This document shows, piece by piece, positions 52,249 through 63,405 of a DNA stretch of 64,000 nt (its first letter is position 1; every line of letters starts with the position of its first letter). This DNA comes from Sphaerolaimus hirsutus (Eukaryota > Nematoda > Chromadorea > Monhysterida > Sphaerolaimidae): positions 6,637,504 to 6,701,503 of the forward strand of contig OZ038460.1 in NCBI GenBank assembly GCA_964036195.1. The letters run 5' to 3'. Position numbers and translations under genes: made by a program. The notes under the pieces are model-generated. The model saw only the letters and a program-made list of their open reading frames with translations, was not told where the DNA came from and did no database searches.

Positions 52249-55200
52249 ATGTCACCCAACCCACTACATCAACTGATCCTACCATTGTTCACTTTGAGCC
52301 TGCTCAATGTGTTCACGGTGGGCAGCGGCACGCTGTTCGGCGCGTCCGACGAATTGCGAGTGATAAACACGGACACGAAGACGTTCCCCGAGCCCATGCA
52401 CCCCGGCTGGCCGGTGGTCATCGATATTGGTATCTATGTTCATAGTATGAGTAGTTTGGATGTTAAGGATATGGTTGGTATAAAAGTTGGGTGGGTTTTT
52501 CTGGAGCTGGCGATATGATTGATGCCACGTCTCGATCTGTTATACCGTATTTCCTTGAAATACCTACCACCAGGGAAAATTTCTTCAGTGTGTCTTTTTT
52601 TTTGGGGGGGGGGGGGGTGGTGTGAATTGATCGAGGAGGTATTTCGAGTGGGGTTTATTATTTTGCCGGAATTTTCCCGAACTTATTATTTTGCTGGCGA
52701 AATAGAAACCCCATGGGGGTATTTCGAGGTAATACGGTATTCACAAATTTTCACTACCTAGTTCATTATCTTATTGATGTCTAAATAACTCGCAGTCATT
52801 CATGCTGGACATGTACTTCCGCATGAGCTGGGTGGACTCGCGGCTAATCGGACAGCCGAACAAAACAGAAGACGAACAACTGACTCTACAGGTAGGTTCA
52901 GCCAAGTTGCTACATCGTATGTATCACAATCTCAGATGGACGCAGGAAATTTGGACGCCCGATATCTACTTTGTGAATGCAAAGTTGACGCGCACGCACA
53001 ACGTGATCAAGCCGAACTTGGCGTTGTGGATCGATGAGAGCGACGGCACCGTGGCGTACAGCACCAGGTAGCGCTTTGTGATGGAATGGCGCCGCGGCGC
53101 CATTGCTGCTTGGCGCCATTTTTCCCTGGCGCCATTTTTGAATGGCGAAATGGCGCTGGCGCCATTTTTTGTCGCGAGTGTGTGTGAAATGGTGCGAGTG
53201 TCTCGGGGCTAGCAAAAATACCTTCTCCACACTCAGGGTGAGCGCGCAGGTTGCCTGCCCTATGGACCTGGCCAGCTACCCACTGGACAAGCAGTTGTGC
53301 GCTCTGCAAATGATGAGCTGTTCGTTCATTTTCCCATTTAACATCTTTTTGCACACTTTTTTATAATTTTTTTTGTCCCTCCAACAGACGGGTACCCGGA
53401 ACGCATGCTGCAGCTGCAGTGGTTCTATTATGAGCCGATAGACAAGAACCCGCTTATACAGCTGCCGGAATTCAGTTTGGAATCCATCACGCCGATCATG
53501 TGCAACGCGTCCTACGAGTACAGCAAGACGCGGAGAGGATCGAGATTTGGTTCCGTTTTGACGGACATTTTTTTTGTTACACTTGAATTGAGCTATACTC
53601 CACAGACCGCACGCGGTGCGTTTTTCTGACAGAAAACTTCATCATGACGTCATTGGTTATAACATCAAAATTGTTCCAACAACAAGAAAAAAACATTTGC
53701 CGCTTTTACTCGACTCCGCCCTTTTCGTTTTAAAATATTTTCTTTTGTTATTTGTTGTGCCGATCGAAAAAAGTGTCCGACTAAGTGAATTTCACGCCTA
53801 GACCCAACTTAACGAGAAACTTCAAACCACGCAGCCGATTTCGGCTGCATCGAGGCCCGTTTCTACTTCATCCGGCAGATCACCTATCACCTCGTGCAGA
53901 CGTATTTCCCATCCGGTGCGATCATAATCATATCATGGGTGTGCTTTTGGATCGACCCGAACGCCGTACCGGCCAGGGTCACGCTCAGTTTTACCACGCT
54001 GCTCACGCTGACTACTATGGTTAGACTACGGTTGTTAAAATGTACGTACATTTACTCAAAAAATACGCAGTAAATATACATTTACATAGGTATACTTTAA
54101 AAAAGTAATGTACTCACTTTTACGCGTACATTTTAAACGTACACGCGTACAGAGAAAAAGCATTTATTGTTGCTAATATCACAATTTTCTGTTGCAAAAA
54201 AAAGAAAATTTTGAAAACTCACTCTCACATGTAAAAAGTAGTAGCTTTTAGGTTTTCTAGGGGAAAATTACTCGCTTTTAAATTTTCCTGGGAAAAAAAG
54301 TATTTTACATTTTCTATACTTTGTGGTGAGTACAAAAATACTTACATTGGCAAATATTTTTAAAATTTTTTCAGTAAATCTAACAACTCTGGGTTAGACT
54401 GGTGCCGATGTCAAACTATTTCTGTCAAGTGACACGTTTTTGATACACTTTATGGTTTTGTGTCAAGTGACAAATGACAAGTGAAGTTTCGGATTCTATG
54501 GAAATGTTTTAGTGGCAGTTTGGTAGCTTGACCTATGTGAACAACAGTAAAACAGGGTGCCTCATGCTTACCCCATACCCCCATTATTTTTCCTGTTATT
54601 CGTTGCAATCATTAGAATATGAGTGATTAAAACAAATAAAATGGAAGTAGAGGTTACCGTCTTTCATCGCTCAAAACTTTGAAATCAAACTTTACAACCA
54701 TTATCCCAATTTTAATTTTATCAGTTCCTGTTTAAAAAAGTGTTCTCCACTTAAAATCTCTCACACTTTCAATCCACCCCCAAAAACCCCTTTACAGGGT
54801 GCGGGCATCCGTTTCACCCTGCCCGCAGTTTCATATGCCAAAGCCATCGACCACTGGTTCTTCGTGTGCACAATTTTCATGTTTTCCAGTTTGGGTGAAT
54901 TTGCGTGGGTCAACGTTTACAACAGGAGATCACTTTCTTGTGCCCAAAAAGCCAAGGATATGTTGGACAGATTGGCTGCGCAGGAGAGCGACACAAAGTT
55001 CGATAATATGGGTGAGGTGTGGGGGCAGTCCCGCACCCAGTAGAGTGTGAAGTGTCAGACTGAATTTTTGACATTTTCATTTACATTTCACAAATTTGTA
55101 TGACATTTGCCAGATTTTTATGACTTTAAACCTGGCATTTGACACTTAACGCCATTGAGAAAATGATAGGTTTCATCAATGATAGCTTTGTTCATAGCAC

Positions 55201-55637
55201 AAATGAGATTTTTGCATACCGTATTTCCTCGAAATACCCCCGTTGGTTTATTGTTTCATAGTGAAAATTTTGACGGCGGTTAAACGAGGGAGGGGTATTT
55301 GAGGGAGGTTGTTAATTCATAGTGGTCATTTTGAAGGGGTATTTCGAGAGGGGGTATTTCGAGGGAAGATGGTATTTCGAGGAAACACGGTTATTTCTGA
55401 CGAAAAGACCCCCCTCCCACCCAGCCGAATGTCTGGAAAGTTCTGAATTTTTTTTGTTTTATTCCAGGCATATCGGCACCGATGGAATCGTACGCAGCGG
55501 TCATGATGCAAAATGCTTCAGAATCATACAAAAAAATGGCTCATTACATTGACTACATTTCCAGATTTCTATTCCCCGGAGCATTTGCCTTATTCAATCT
55601 TCTCTATTGGGGATATTACACTGGACTCTTTGATTGA
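52249..55637 (+). CDS. Cys-loop ligand-gated anion channel subunit
   Basis: Seven exons: 52249-52473, 52796-53067, 53237-53319, 53388-53549, 53835-54019, 54798-55011, 55468-55637. Every junction keeps phase; total 1311 bp, 436 residues, TGA at 55635. Residues 1-27 look like a signal peptide (hydrophobic LILPLFTLSLLNVF). The ligand-binding part has the IWTPDIYFVNAK block and the Cys-loop, C173 and C187 separated by 13 residues. M1 ends in ISWVCFWIDP; PAR at about 293-295 precedes M2, the signature of chloride-permeable members (GABA, glycine, GluCl-like). M3 (WFFVCTIFMFSSLGEFAWVN) and M4 (FLFPGAFALFNLLYWGYY) follow a short M3-M4 loop. It forms pentameric plasma-membrane channels; the agonist cannot be told from sequence. 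Residues near 120-135 are an extra stretch that could hide a mis-read splice site. Confidence 0.88.
52543..52739. mobile_element. TACCGTATTTCC element in channel intron 1
   Basis: TACCGTATTTCCTTGAAATA to TTTCGAGGTAATACGGTA with a long G-run. It fills most of the 322-bp intron. Confidence 0.7.
53078..53180. mobile_element. GGCGCC-type remnant in channel intron 2
   Basis: TGTGATGGAATGGCGCC begins 11 bp after the donor; GGCGCC words continue to about 53165. The right terminus is lost. It makes up most of the 169-bp intron. Confidence 0.5.
53594..53790. mobile_element. TATACTCC MITE in channel intron 4
   Basis: TATACTCCACAGACCGCACG at the left, with ATCATGACGTCATTGG as in 45231-45467; the right end is eroded. 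Confidence 0.55.
54027..54391. mobile_element. CAGAGTTGT hAT-like element in channel intron 5
   Basis: Left end TACGGTTGTTAAAATG, right end CTAACAACTCTG, with a perfect 8-bp duplication GGTTAGAC (54019-54026, 54392-54399). The duplicated word spans the exon 5/intron 5 donor (G/GTTAGAC). TACATTTTAAA-type words repeat inside. Confidence 0.85.
55017..55160. repeat. CTGTAAAATG hairpin element, copy H, in channel intron 6
   Basis: GTGGGGGCAGTCCCGCACCC begins 5 bp after the donor (ATGG/GTGAGG). AAGTGTC, TGACATTT and TTTGACACTTAAC words remain; the right arm is worn. Confidence 0.55.
55217..55392. mobile_element. TACCGTATTTCC element in channel intron 6
   Basis: TACCGTATTTCCTCGAAATA to TTTCGAGGAAACACGGTT; G-runs lie inside. 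Confidence 0.65.
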
Positions 55638-56578
55638 ATACCTATTTGTAAAGCGGGAATTAGAGCTCAGCGTCGATTCGACGTGAAATGATGACGTGGA
55701 ATGATGTCGAAAAATTAATTACATGAGAACGGACAAAGATACGGTCTTTTAATTTCAGAATAAGATTGTCCTGGTAATTGTTTATAATGTCCCAAAAAAG
55801 ATTTGAAAAATATTGAGTAATTAATGTGTTATTAATTGTATGTCAAAATTGCATCTTTTCACGTCATCATTTCCCGTCAAACATTTCACGTCAGCAACTT
55901 TTCACATCAGCAACATTTCACGTCGCATGAAATGTTGACGTGAAATGTAAGTTGTCGAATCTTTTCACGTCAGAGTGTTGACGTGAAAAGATGTTTACTG
56001 ATAAACATTTTACGTCAAAAACATTCTACGTCAAGCTGTAATTAGAATTTTATTTCTGACGTGAAATGAATACGTAAAATATATTTTTAAGTGAAATGAA
56101 TGGTAAAAGCGATTTAGTGTGTATATTATTTCTATTGTATTTGTAACGTTTCATGTAAATATTATGGTGTAAACTCATTAGTGTATGTTTTTCATGTATT
56201 CATAGAAATGCACATTCCTGCGTCCCATTCTGTTGTAGATTGGCCGATTTTGATGCCTTTTAAGAATGTTGAGGTTTTGGGTCTGGGCTATCATGAATTG
56301 TCTTGGTTTGTTCAAATAATACCCCAGTCCCGAGCTAAGAAGTGTCTATAAATGGGTGGTAATTTTGAATGGCCAATCTGCACATGGATTATGAAGCTTA
56401 ATAATTCCGACATTTCGGGGCCGATTTGGATCATTCAACACTTCAAATGATCAGGACAACCTGCAGATTCAATTTTGGTTGTCTAAGTAGTGATGTCTCA
56501 ATTCCGTATGCCAATTTGACCCGGTTTTGAAACATGAAAAATAATTTTCTTGAACATGCTATCATATACTCTAGACTA

Positions 56579-56800
56579 GTGATGGAATGGTGCCATGGCG
56601 CTGGCGCCATTTGCGGGTGCCACGAGACGCCATGCCATGGCGCCATTTGTGCTTGGCGCCCTTTTTCATGTGGTGCCATTGGCACCTGGCGCTCTTATTC
56701 GCGATGGGCACCATGGCCCCCTTCGCTCTTCGCGCCATTTTCCCGAGGCGCCCTTGGCACCTGGCACGCTGCTTCTGGCATGCCAACTTTTGACTGGAAC
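56579..56800. mobile_element. GGCGCC-type remnant
   Basis: TAGTGATGGAATGGTGCC is a good left end; hexamers are a mix of GGCGCC and GGCACC. The right end is missing. Confidence 0.5.
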
Positions 56801-57695
56801 AAGATATTGAAATAATGTTTGGGCCAGATTACTTCGTTTTGTCTCAAATATATGATAGAATGTTCAATAAAATGTCTTGAAAAATTAATAATAAAATATT
56901 TTTTCATGTTTTAAAAGCGGGTCAAATTGGCATACAGAATTTAGAAATCACTAATCCGACCATAAAAATTGAATCTGAAGGTTGTCCTGATCATTTTAAG
57001 TGTTGAACGATCCAAATCAGCCCAGAAATGACTGAGTTATTAAGCTGCAAAGTCAATGTGCAGATCATGTGTGCAAAATGACCACCTTTTTATAGGCCCC
57101 CCTTATCTCAGGACTGGGGGATTATTCGAGAAAACGAAAACAATTCGTCATAGCCCAGACCCCAAATCCCAACACACTCGAACAGTAAAAAATCGGTCAA
57201 TGTACAACAGAATGGGATGCAGTAATGTGTATTTTTATCAAATCACATTTTCAAATCAAATTTTCATTTCGTAAATATGCAATATTTTATTTCATGTTAT
57301 CACATTTTTCATCACACAACTTACGTCAAACATTTTACGTGAAACATTTCACGTCACTGTCATTTTTGCATTTGACGTAAAATGTTGACGTGAAATGATT
57401 CGACGTAAAAAGATTTTAAAATCTTTTTACGTCGAATCATTTCACGTCAGACAATTGCATGCAATCGTCGACGTGAAATGATACAATGTAATTTTATGAT
57501 ATAAATTCAATTTTTCTATGTATTTTTATGATTTGATTACCATTTCTTTTATACACACAATTTAAAAATACAAAGTATGTATTTCACCCAATTTTTACTC
57601 TTGTGTATATCACAGAGTTGTTATAAGTACTAAAATTTTCAATAGTAAACATAAATGTAAAGTATTTACATAAATGTAAATGTTTTACTCACAGG

Positions 57696-59095
57696 TAGTG
57701 TTGGTATGGCGCCATGGCGCTGGCGCCCTGAAATGGCATCAAAGGGCACCAGCGCGTTGGCGCCCTTCTCTGTGGTGCCATCTGGCACCTGGCGCCATTT
57801 TTTTGAATGGCACCATTGGCGTTTGGTGCCATTTTCGCTGGCACCAATTTGGCGCCCAGCGCCATTGTTTTCGATGGCGCCGGAGATCATGCCAAAATGC
57901 AGGGATGAATGGTTACATCATTCCATATTCAACTGCCTCTTCTGTGGAATGATATCACTTAGATGATATTTTACACAGTCACCATTGTAATTTGTTGCTA
58001 GCACTGCAAGTTTGTGTTCATGTTGTTTGTTTTATACCACATGCAAACTGCAAAACTTGAAACATGACCCACAATGACGGGGAGGAATTATTCAAGCAAT
58101 ATGGAATGCCTATACCATATTTCCTCAAAATATGCACCCCCCCTAAAATGGACACTATGAGTTTATAAACCCCCCTCGAAATACCCCCCAAAAAACAAAA
58201 CGCAGAACAGAGGTAACAAATAATGACAGTGACTTTGAGTTTTTGCCGTCTACATAAACACCTTCCCGGTCACGTCCGGCACCCTATTTTTGATCGTACT
58301 TGTGACACACTATCTCCAGTTCTAGGGTGCGCCAGAAGCTGAAACTTGGGGGAGATATTGGCGCAACCCCCCTCTACCTCGCATGAATCAGGGGGGTCGC
58401 GGCGACAACTCTCAGGGTGGGTCGCCCTAAGTGCAAAAATTTTTTGTGGCTTTTTTGGTGTCCCACAGCAGGTCCGGCACCCCTCCGGCACGGTCAGGTC
58501 GCCGCGACCCCCCTAATTCATGCGAGGTAGAGGGGGGTTGCGCCAATATCTCCTCCAAGTTTCAGCCTCTGCGGCACCCTAGAACTGGGTATAGGATGTG
58601 AGAAGTAAAATCAAAAAATGGGTGCCGGACGTGACCGGGTGTTTACTTATAAAAGTCTATACAGTCTTATAAATGGCAGTTTTTCTTGCATTTTTCAACG
58701 TCTGTGTACGTTACAAACAACAATTTAGTAAAATGTACCCTCTCAAATAAGTACCCTCGAATAAGTCTCCTTGAATAAACCCCCTCAAAACGTGTTGACA
58801 AAAAAATAACCCCCTGGGAATAAAATATTCATGATAAGATGAGTTTTGTGGCATGAGTCACCATCAGAAAAATGGTATCCTACGTTGCTCCTCTATAAAT
58901 GCTTCTTTGATGATATTTATACAGGCTGAAACAGTGAAGTGTTTGTTGGCATCATTGTTTCTGGTGCTCTTTGGTGCCCAGCACCATTTATTTAGATGGC
59001 GCCGTGGCGCCATTTTCTCTGTCGCTATTTGGCGCCCAGCACCAATTTTTTGAATGGCACCTGGCACCATTTTTACTGGCGCTTTTCCATCACTA
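57696..59095. mobile_element. GGCGCC-type hAT-like element, 1.4 kb
   Basis: Left TAGTGTTGGTATGGCGCC, right GGCGCTTTTCCATCACTA, with a perfect 8-bp duplication CTCACAGG (57688-57695, 59096-59103). The interior has an inverted pair around 58262-58640 (GGTCACGTCCGGCACCC/GGGTGCCGGACGTGACC) and TACCGTA-like debris. No transposase is visible. Confidence 0.82.
58262..58642. repeat. Inverted repeat GGTCACGTCCGGCACCC
   Basis: Left CCCGGTCACGTCCGGCACCC and right GGGTGCCGGACGTGACCGGG are perfect 20-base inverted repeats. Inner arms GGTGCGCC and GGGGGTTGCGCCAATATCTC are also paired. Probably a separate TIR element nested in 57696-59095. Confidence 0.75.
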
Positions 59096-59412
59096 CTCAC
59101 AGGTGAGTGCAGAAAATGTAAAGTATTGATTTTTACTTTTACTCATAAGTAAATGTGAGTAAATTACTTTTGTCCCAGGAAAACATAAAATTGGGTATTT
59201 TTGAGAAATTTTGCCTGAATTGTCTCTCAAACTCACTAATTTTCAAACTTTTAACCATCAAATTCACCATAACTAATGTGTTTTTGTCTATGTTTATGCT
59301 ATTTTGTCCCTATGATGCTTTTCTCACCTTTTTTTTCCTTTTCATCCTGAAAAAGCCTATAAAGAAATACGTTTTCTGTACTCACGTATTTTCAAAAGTA
59401 TGTGAGTATACC

Positions 59413-60438
59413 CAGTGTTGCAAAAAGGTATTTATGTTTACCCAAAATACCCCATTATTCAGGTATTTATATTTGTGTTTATGTTTACGCTTTCCAAAAA
59501 TACCATTTCATTTTGTTACGTTTTCCTGGCACAATTATCAGAGAAAATTGAAAAAATATGTTACATGGAACCGTATTTTATGACAAACGTAGTGTGTAAT
59601 GATGAGTTTAACATGCTTTAACGTGAAGAGAGTGCCAATTTCGCAAGTGGAGGCACATGTTTAAAATTTCACTGACTTTCGATTTTTTTTTCAATTGAAG
59701 CCCTTCAATTAAATGAAGCCCATTTATTTCACAAAATACCGAAATAAACCTGTAAACAAATGTGTGGGCCACATTATTGTGTGGGATGGGAACTGGGGTG
59801 TCTATTGGATGCTTAAAATTTCAACCATTTTTAATCAGCACATTTAGAATGGCATTCAACCCCGCTGGAAAATCACTTTTAAAATATTATTCTGTCATCT
59901 AAAATTATAAAAATGTGACAACAGCGCATTTCCCGTATTTCCTCGAAATACCCCCTCGTTCAACCCCCCTCAAAATTTCCATTCTGAAAAAATAAACCTC
60001 CTGGGGGTAATTCGAGGAAATACGGTAAAGGAACATAAAGTGTCAAAGTTAAAGTAAGGTTCAGTTATAAAATCTTTTCTTTTTTTTGTTTTGATTGACA
60101 TTTTACATGACATTTGACACTTTACTTTACACTTTACAGCGCTCAGGACCGGCACCTTCCGGTAACTATTCAATATACCAAACCCATCATTCTAAATTTA
60201 AGAAATATGTAAGCAGATAATGTCGAATGAGATCAAAGGAACATCTATAATATTGTAAAAACTGTGAAAACTTTTTCTCTGACAGCACTCGATAAAATTT
60301 TTACGTTTATGTTTTATTTTATGTTTTCCTAGGTATTTTAAAAATACCCTACGTTTTAGTATTTATACTTCTGAATTCTAAAAGGTATTTACATTTATGT
60401 TTACATTTTCCAAAATTACCTGTATTGTAACAACACTG
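59413..60438. mobile_element. CAGTGTTG hAT-like element
   Basis: CAGTGTTGCAAAAAGGTATT to TGTATTGTAACAACACTG, with a perfect 8-bp duplication AGTATACC (59405-59412, 60439-60446). TTTATGTTTACG words repeat subterminally. A worn TACCGTA piece (59933-60027) and a hairpin element (60030-60165) lie inside. Confidence 0.85.
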
Positions 60439-60539
60439 AGTATACCAGTATTTTTTTAGGGGTAACGTACATGTGTTTACACAGTTATTAAGTATCTGTA
60501 CTTATCGAGTAAACATAAACACGTTTTTACAACTATGGT

Positions 60540-60780
60540 AAGGTGATGGAAAAGCGCAAGAAAAAAGGGCGCAAAGCGCCAATGGCGCCATGGCATCATT
60601 CCTCATAAGAGCGCCAGGTGCCAAGGGCACCACGGAAAGGGCGCCATTTTGAAACAAAGCGCCAGTGCCAGGGACCACAGGAAAAGGGCGCCAAGCGCCA
60701 CTGGCGCCATGGCGCAGCGCGCTTTGGCGCCCTTAAATGGCGCCAGCGCCACAGGGTCAAAACACCTATAGTATACCTAC
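60540..60780. mobile_element. GGCGCC-type remnant
   Basis: GGTGATGGAAAAGCGCAAG at the left, then GGCGCC words to about 60752. The right terminus is not preserved. Confidence 0.5.
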
Positions 60781-61384
60781 AAAAACCTACTGAAAAAACC
60801 CGTCCAAACATATATTTTCCGGTTTGGATTTGGCAGTTGAAAATGTGGTATGCAGAAATTTTCGGTTTCAGTGTGTGTGGCCCCATTGTCAAATCATTTT
60901 TATATCATTATATTGTCCAATCTTTTCACGTCGAGATGTCGTCGGATCTTTTTATGTCAACATGTCGTCGGATCTTTCTACGTCAGATAGCTGTAATTCA
61001 AAAATCTTTTTACGTCAAAACTTTTCGCGTCAAACATTCCACGTCATCATTTCACGTTACATGCTCGAGCTCTAATTCCGGCTTAAATGTCTCGAATATT
61101 CGTGATTTTTGTCAATATTATATTTGGTCAACAGATTTTACGGCTATGTATATATTGTAAATACAAAAAAAGCCTTTTCCTATGAAGTCAACAGATTTAT
61201 TGCCACGTATATATTGTAGATACAAAAAAACAACAATTTCCCATGAAGTCAAAACAAAGCACACTGATAATTTCGCACTATAAAAGCAGCGTCCCGGGTT
61301 GCTGCGAGCCACACAAACACCACAGCCAGCCAGTTTACAGGACTACTAAAACGAAGGTAACTCGTGCGGCAGGGCTGAGGCAAC

Positions 61385-62176
61385 TAGTGATGGAAAAGCG
61401 CCAGAAAAAAGGGCGCCAGGCGCGAATGGCGCCATTGCGCCATTCAGAAAGTGGGCGTCAAGCGCCAAGGCGCCATAGAAAAAGGGCGCCAGGCACCACG
61501 GAAAGAGGGCGCCAGGATAAATAAGTACATACAACACCCTGCGTGTGCTAAAAGTGTTTCTACAGCACCCTAGTACATGCATTCATACTTAATTTGCGTT
61601 CTCGAGGGTGTAATGAACAAAGACAACACTAGCAACAAAAAAAATCAAGTAAAATTCACATGACAATTCAAACACAATGAATATTGTCATTTGACAACAA
61701 TCCATTCACTTCAAATTGACTTTTCCAATCAATGTTTCCTCGAAATGGACAAAAAACGGAATTGCAACGATTTGAATCCGTTGATTATTTTGCAAGTTCA
61801 ACGTTCTATCATTCTCGTCTTCTGATCTGTCAGACACATCTGATGAACCGTTGCACAAAAGATTTCCACCCACTCACACCACTTCGTCCATTTTTCTGGC
61901 GAATTTAGATCATCCATGAATGCGTTTTTCATCTTTTTTTCCATTTATGCAGCAATCACCTTGAAACCCTGCTGGCGCCTTTTTGGCGCCCTTTAAAAGC
62001 AGGGCGCCACGGAAAAAGGGCGCCAAGCGCCAACCGCGCCATGGCGCCTTTCAGAATGTGGGCGCCAGGCGCCAAGGGCGCCACAGAAAAAAGGCGCCAA
62101 GCGCCAATGGCGCCATGGCGCGGCGCCCTTCGGCGCCCTCAAATCGCGCCAGCGCCATGGCGCCATTCCATCACTA
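61385..62176. mobile_element. GGCGCC hAT-like element, 792 bp
   Basis: TAGTGATGGAAAAGCGCC to GCGCCATTCCATCACTA with a perfect 8-bp duplication GAGGCAAC (61377-61384, 62177-62184). The centre (61550-61975) matches 15060-15240 and, reversed, 21350-21780. Confidence 0.88.
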
Positions 62177-62346
62177 GAGGCAACCCTGTGGATGGAAAAG
62201 GCGCCACGCTTTCACAGCTGGGAATAAGCATACCTAAGTGGTGTACGCTAGAATTAATACAACGCGTGCATCACTGCAGGGAGTTTTTGAAAAAGCACCT
62301 GTTAGAACGAGAAGGTTGCGCTTTTTCCATCGCAGAGCCTTGTATA

Positions 62347-62443
62347 TACCGTATTTGCTTGAATAATTCACAGAGAACTATTAGATAGAGGACATTTTTG
62401 AGGGGAGACTATTCAAGAGGGGAAAATTCAAGCAAATGCGGTT
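62347..62443. mobile_element. Short TACCGTATTTGCTTG element before the kinase gene
   Basis: TACCGTATTTGCTTGAATAA to TTCAAGCAAATGCGGTT, 97 bp, about 55 bp upstream of the kinase ATG. Confidence 0.65.
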
Positions 62444-62498
62444 GTTTGAAAAACTCTTACTGTTCCTCACTCATTAAACAGATAACCAAGAACACAAA

Positions 62499-63405
62499 AT
62501 GGCGGCGCCGCCAAAAGGAGTACCAATTGCACCCAGAGATAAAGTGCGAGATTTCATTGTCATGGCCAAAGTCGGTCTTTGGTCCACCAAAACTTGGCTC
62601 CAATCCAAATTTGCCAAGCCAATTTTTCCCACAGATCGGTGAAGGGGCGTTCGGCGCCGTGTACCGCGTGCGCTCATCAGTCGACAAAAAACTTTGGGCC
62701 CTCAAAGCGGAAATTATCGATGCTAGTTAACGCTACGAGAAATCGCACATTTGCACTGAATTCTACCAGTGTTAATTTTTCTACCCGTTTTAGAGCAAGC
62801 TGCAAGTTCTACGCGTCGAGGTAGAAGTACTGACTTTGTTGGATAAACAGGGGTGCAAGCACTTTTGCAAAATCGTGGACAAGGGCCGCACGGACACGTT
62901 TAATTTCGTCGTTATGACGCTAGTCGGCCTGTCACTGCATGATATTAGAAAAGTGAGCGTGAATATCTGCTGCGCGCTTTCATCAGCACACACTAACAGT
63001 AGTAAACTCAAAGTGGATGCTCTTAAATCAGCTTTGCACGTATTTGAGTTTACCAGAATGAGTTATTTTAAATTTTCGTCAACTAGTTGACAAACACCTC
63101 ATACTGATAAACTCAAATGCGTGTACAGCCACTTTATTCTGCAGAGAACTGCGCGTGCACCATTAACATCAACCAATCCCACATTCATCCAAACCTACCC
63201 AGGCGGTCCCACCCGTAGAAGGCGTCTTCAAGTACTCCGCATCAACCGCCGTGCGCACGGGCATCCAGTGTCTGGAGGCGGTCGCCGAGCTGCACTCCGC
63301 GGGCTACCTGCACAGGGACATCAAGCCGTCCAACTACATGGTCGGCTTGCCCAACACCCCCGAGGCCAGGACCGTGTATATGATCGACTTTGGACTGTGT
63401 AGAAG
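62499..63405 (+). CDS. Tau-tubulin kinase-like protein kinase (CK1 group), 5' part
   Basis: Exons 62499-62570, 62635-62721, 62794-62952 and 63203-63405, continuing beyond the window after a donor at 63406. Visible kinase features are the glycine loop GEGAFGAVY (residues 26-34), the ATP-anchoring Lys in WALKAE (K48), HFCKIVDKG and FNFVVMTLVG, the catalytic loop HRDIKPSN (D145) and DFG (D168). HRDIKPSN and the FNFVVM.L.G block are typical of tau-tubulin kinases and the expanded nematode TTBK-like family, cytoplasmic Ser/Thr kinases of the CK1 group. The start MAAPPKGVPIAPRD precedes the loop by about 25 residues. The exon 2 donor appears to be GC (GAT/GCTAGT), the only choice that keeps phase and spacing. 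Confidence 0.82.

Larger units (their letters stand above)
55656..61079. mobile_element. Large composite with ACGTGAAATG ends, starting just after the channel stop
   Basis: GGAATTAGAGCTC at 55656 and GAGCTCTAATTCC at 61079 are inverted. ACGTGAAATG/CATTTCACGT words repeat at 55680-56040, 57300-57480 and 60920-61060. Insertions inside include 57696-59095 and 59413-60438. It begins 18 bp after the channel stop codon, so the channel 3' UTR must run into it. The middle cluster suggests it may be two or more related elements rather than one. Confidence 0.5.
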
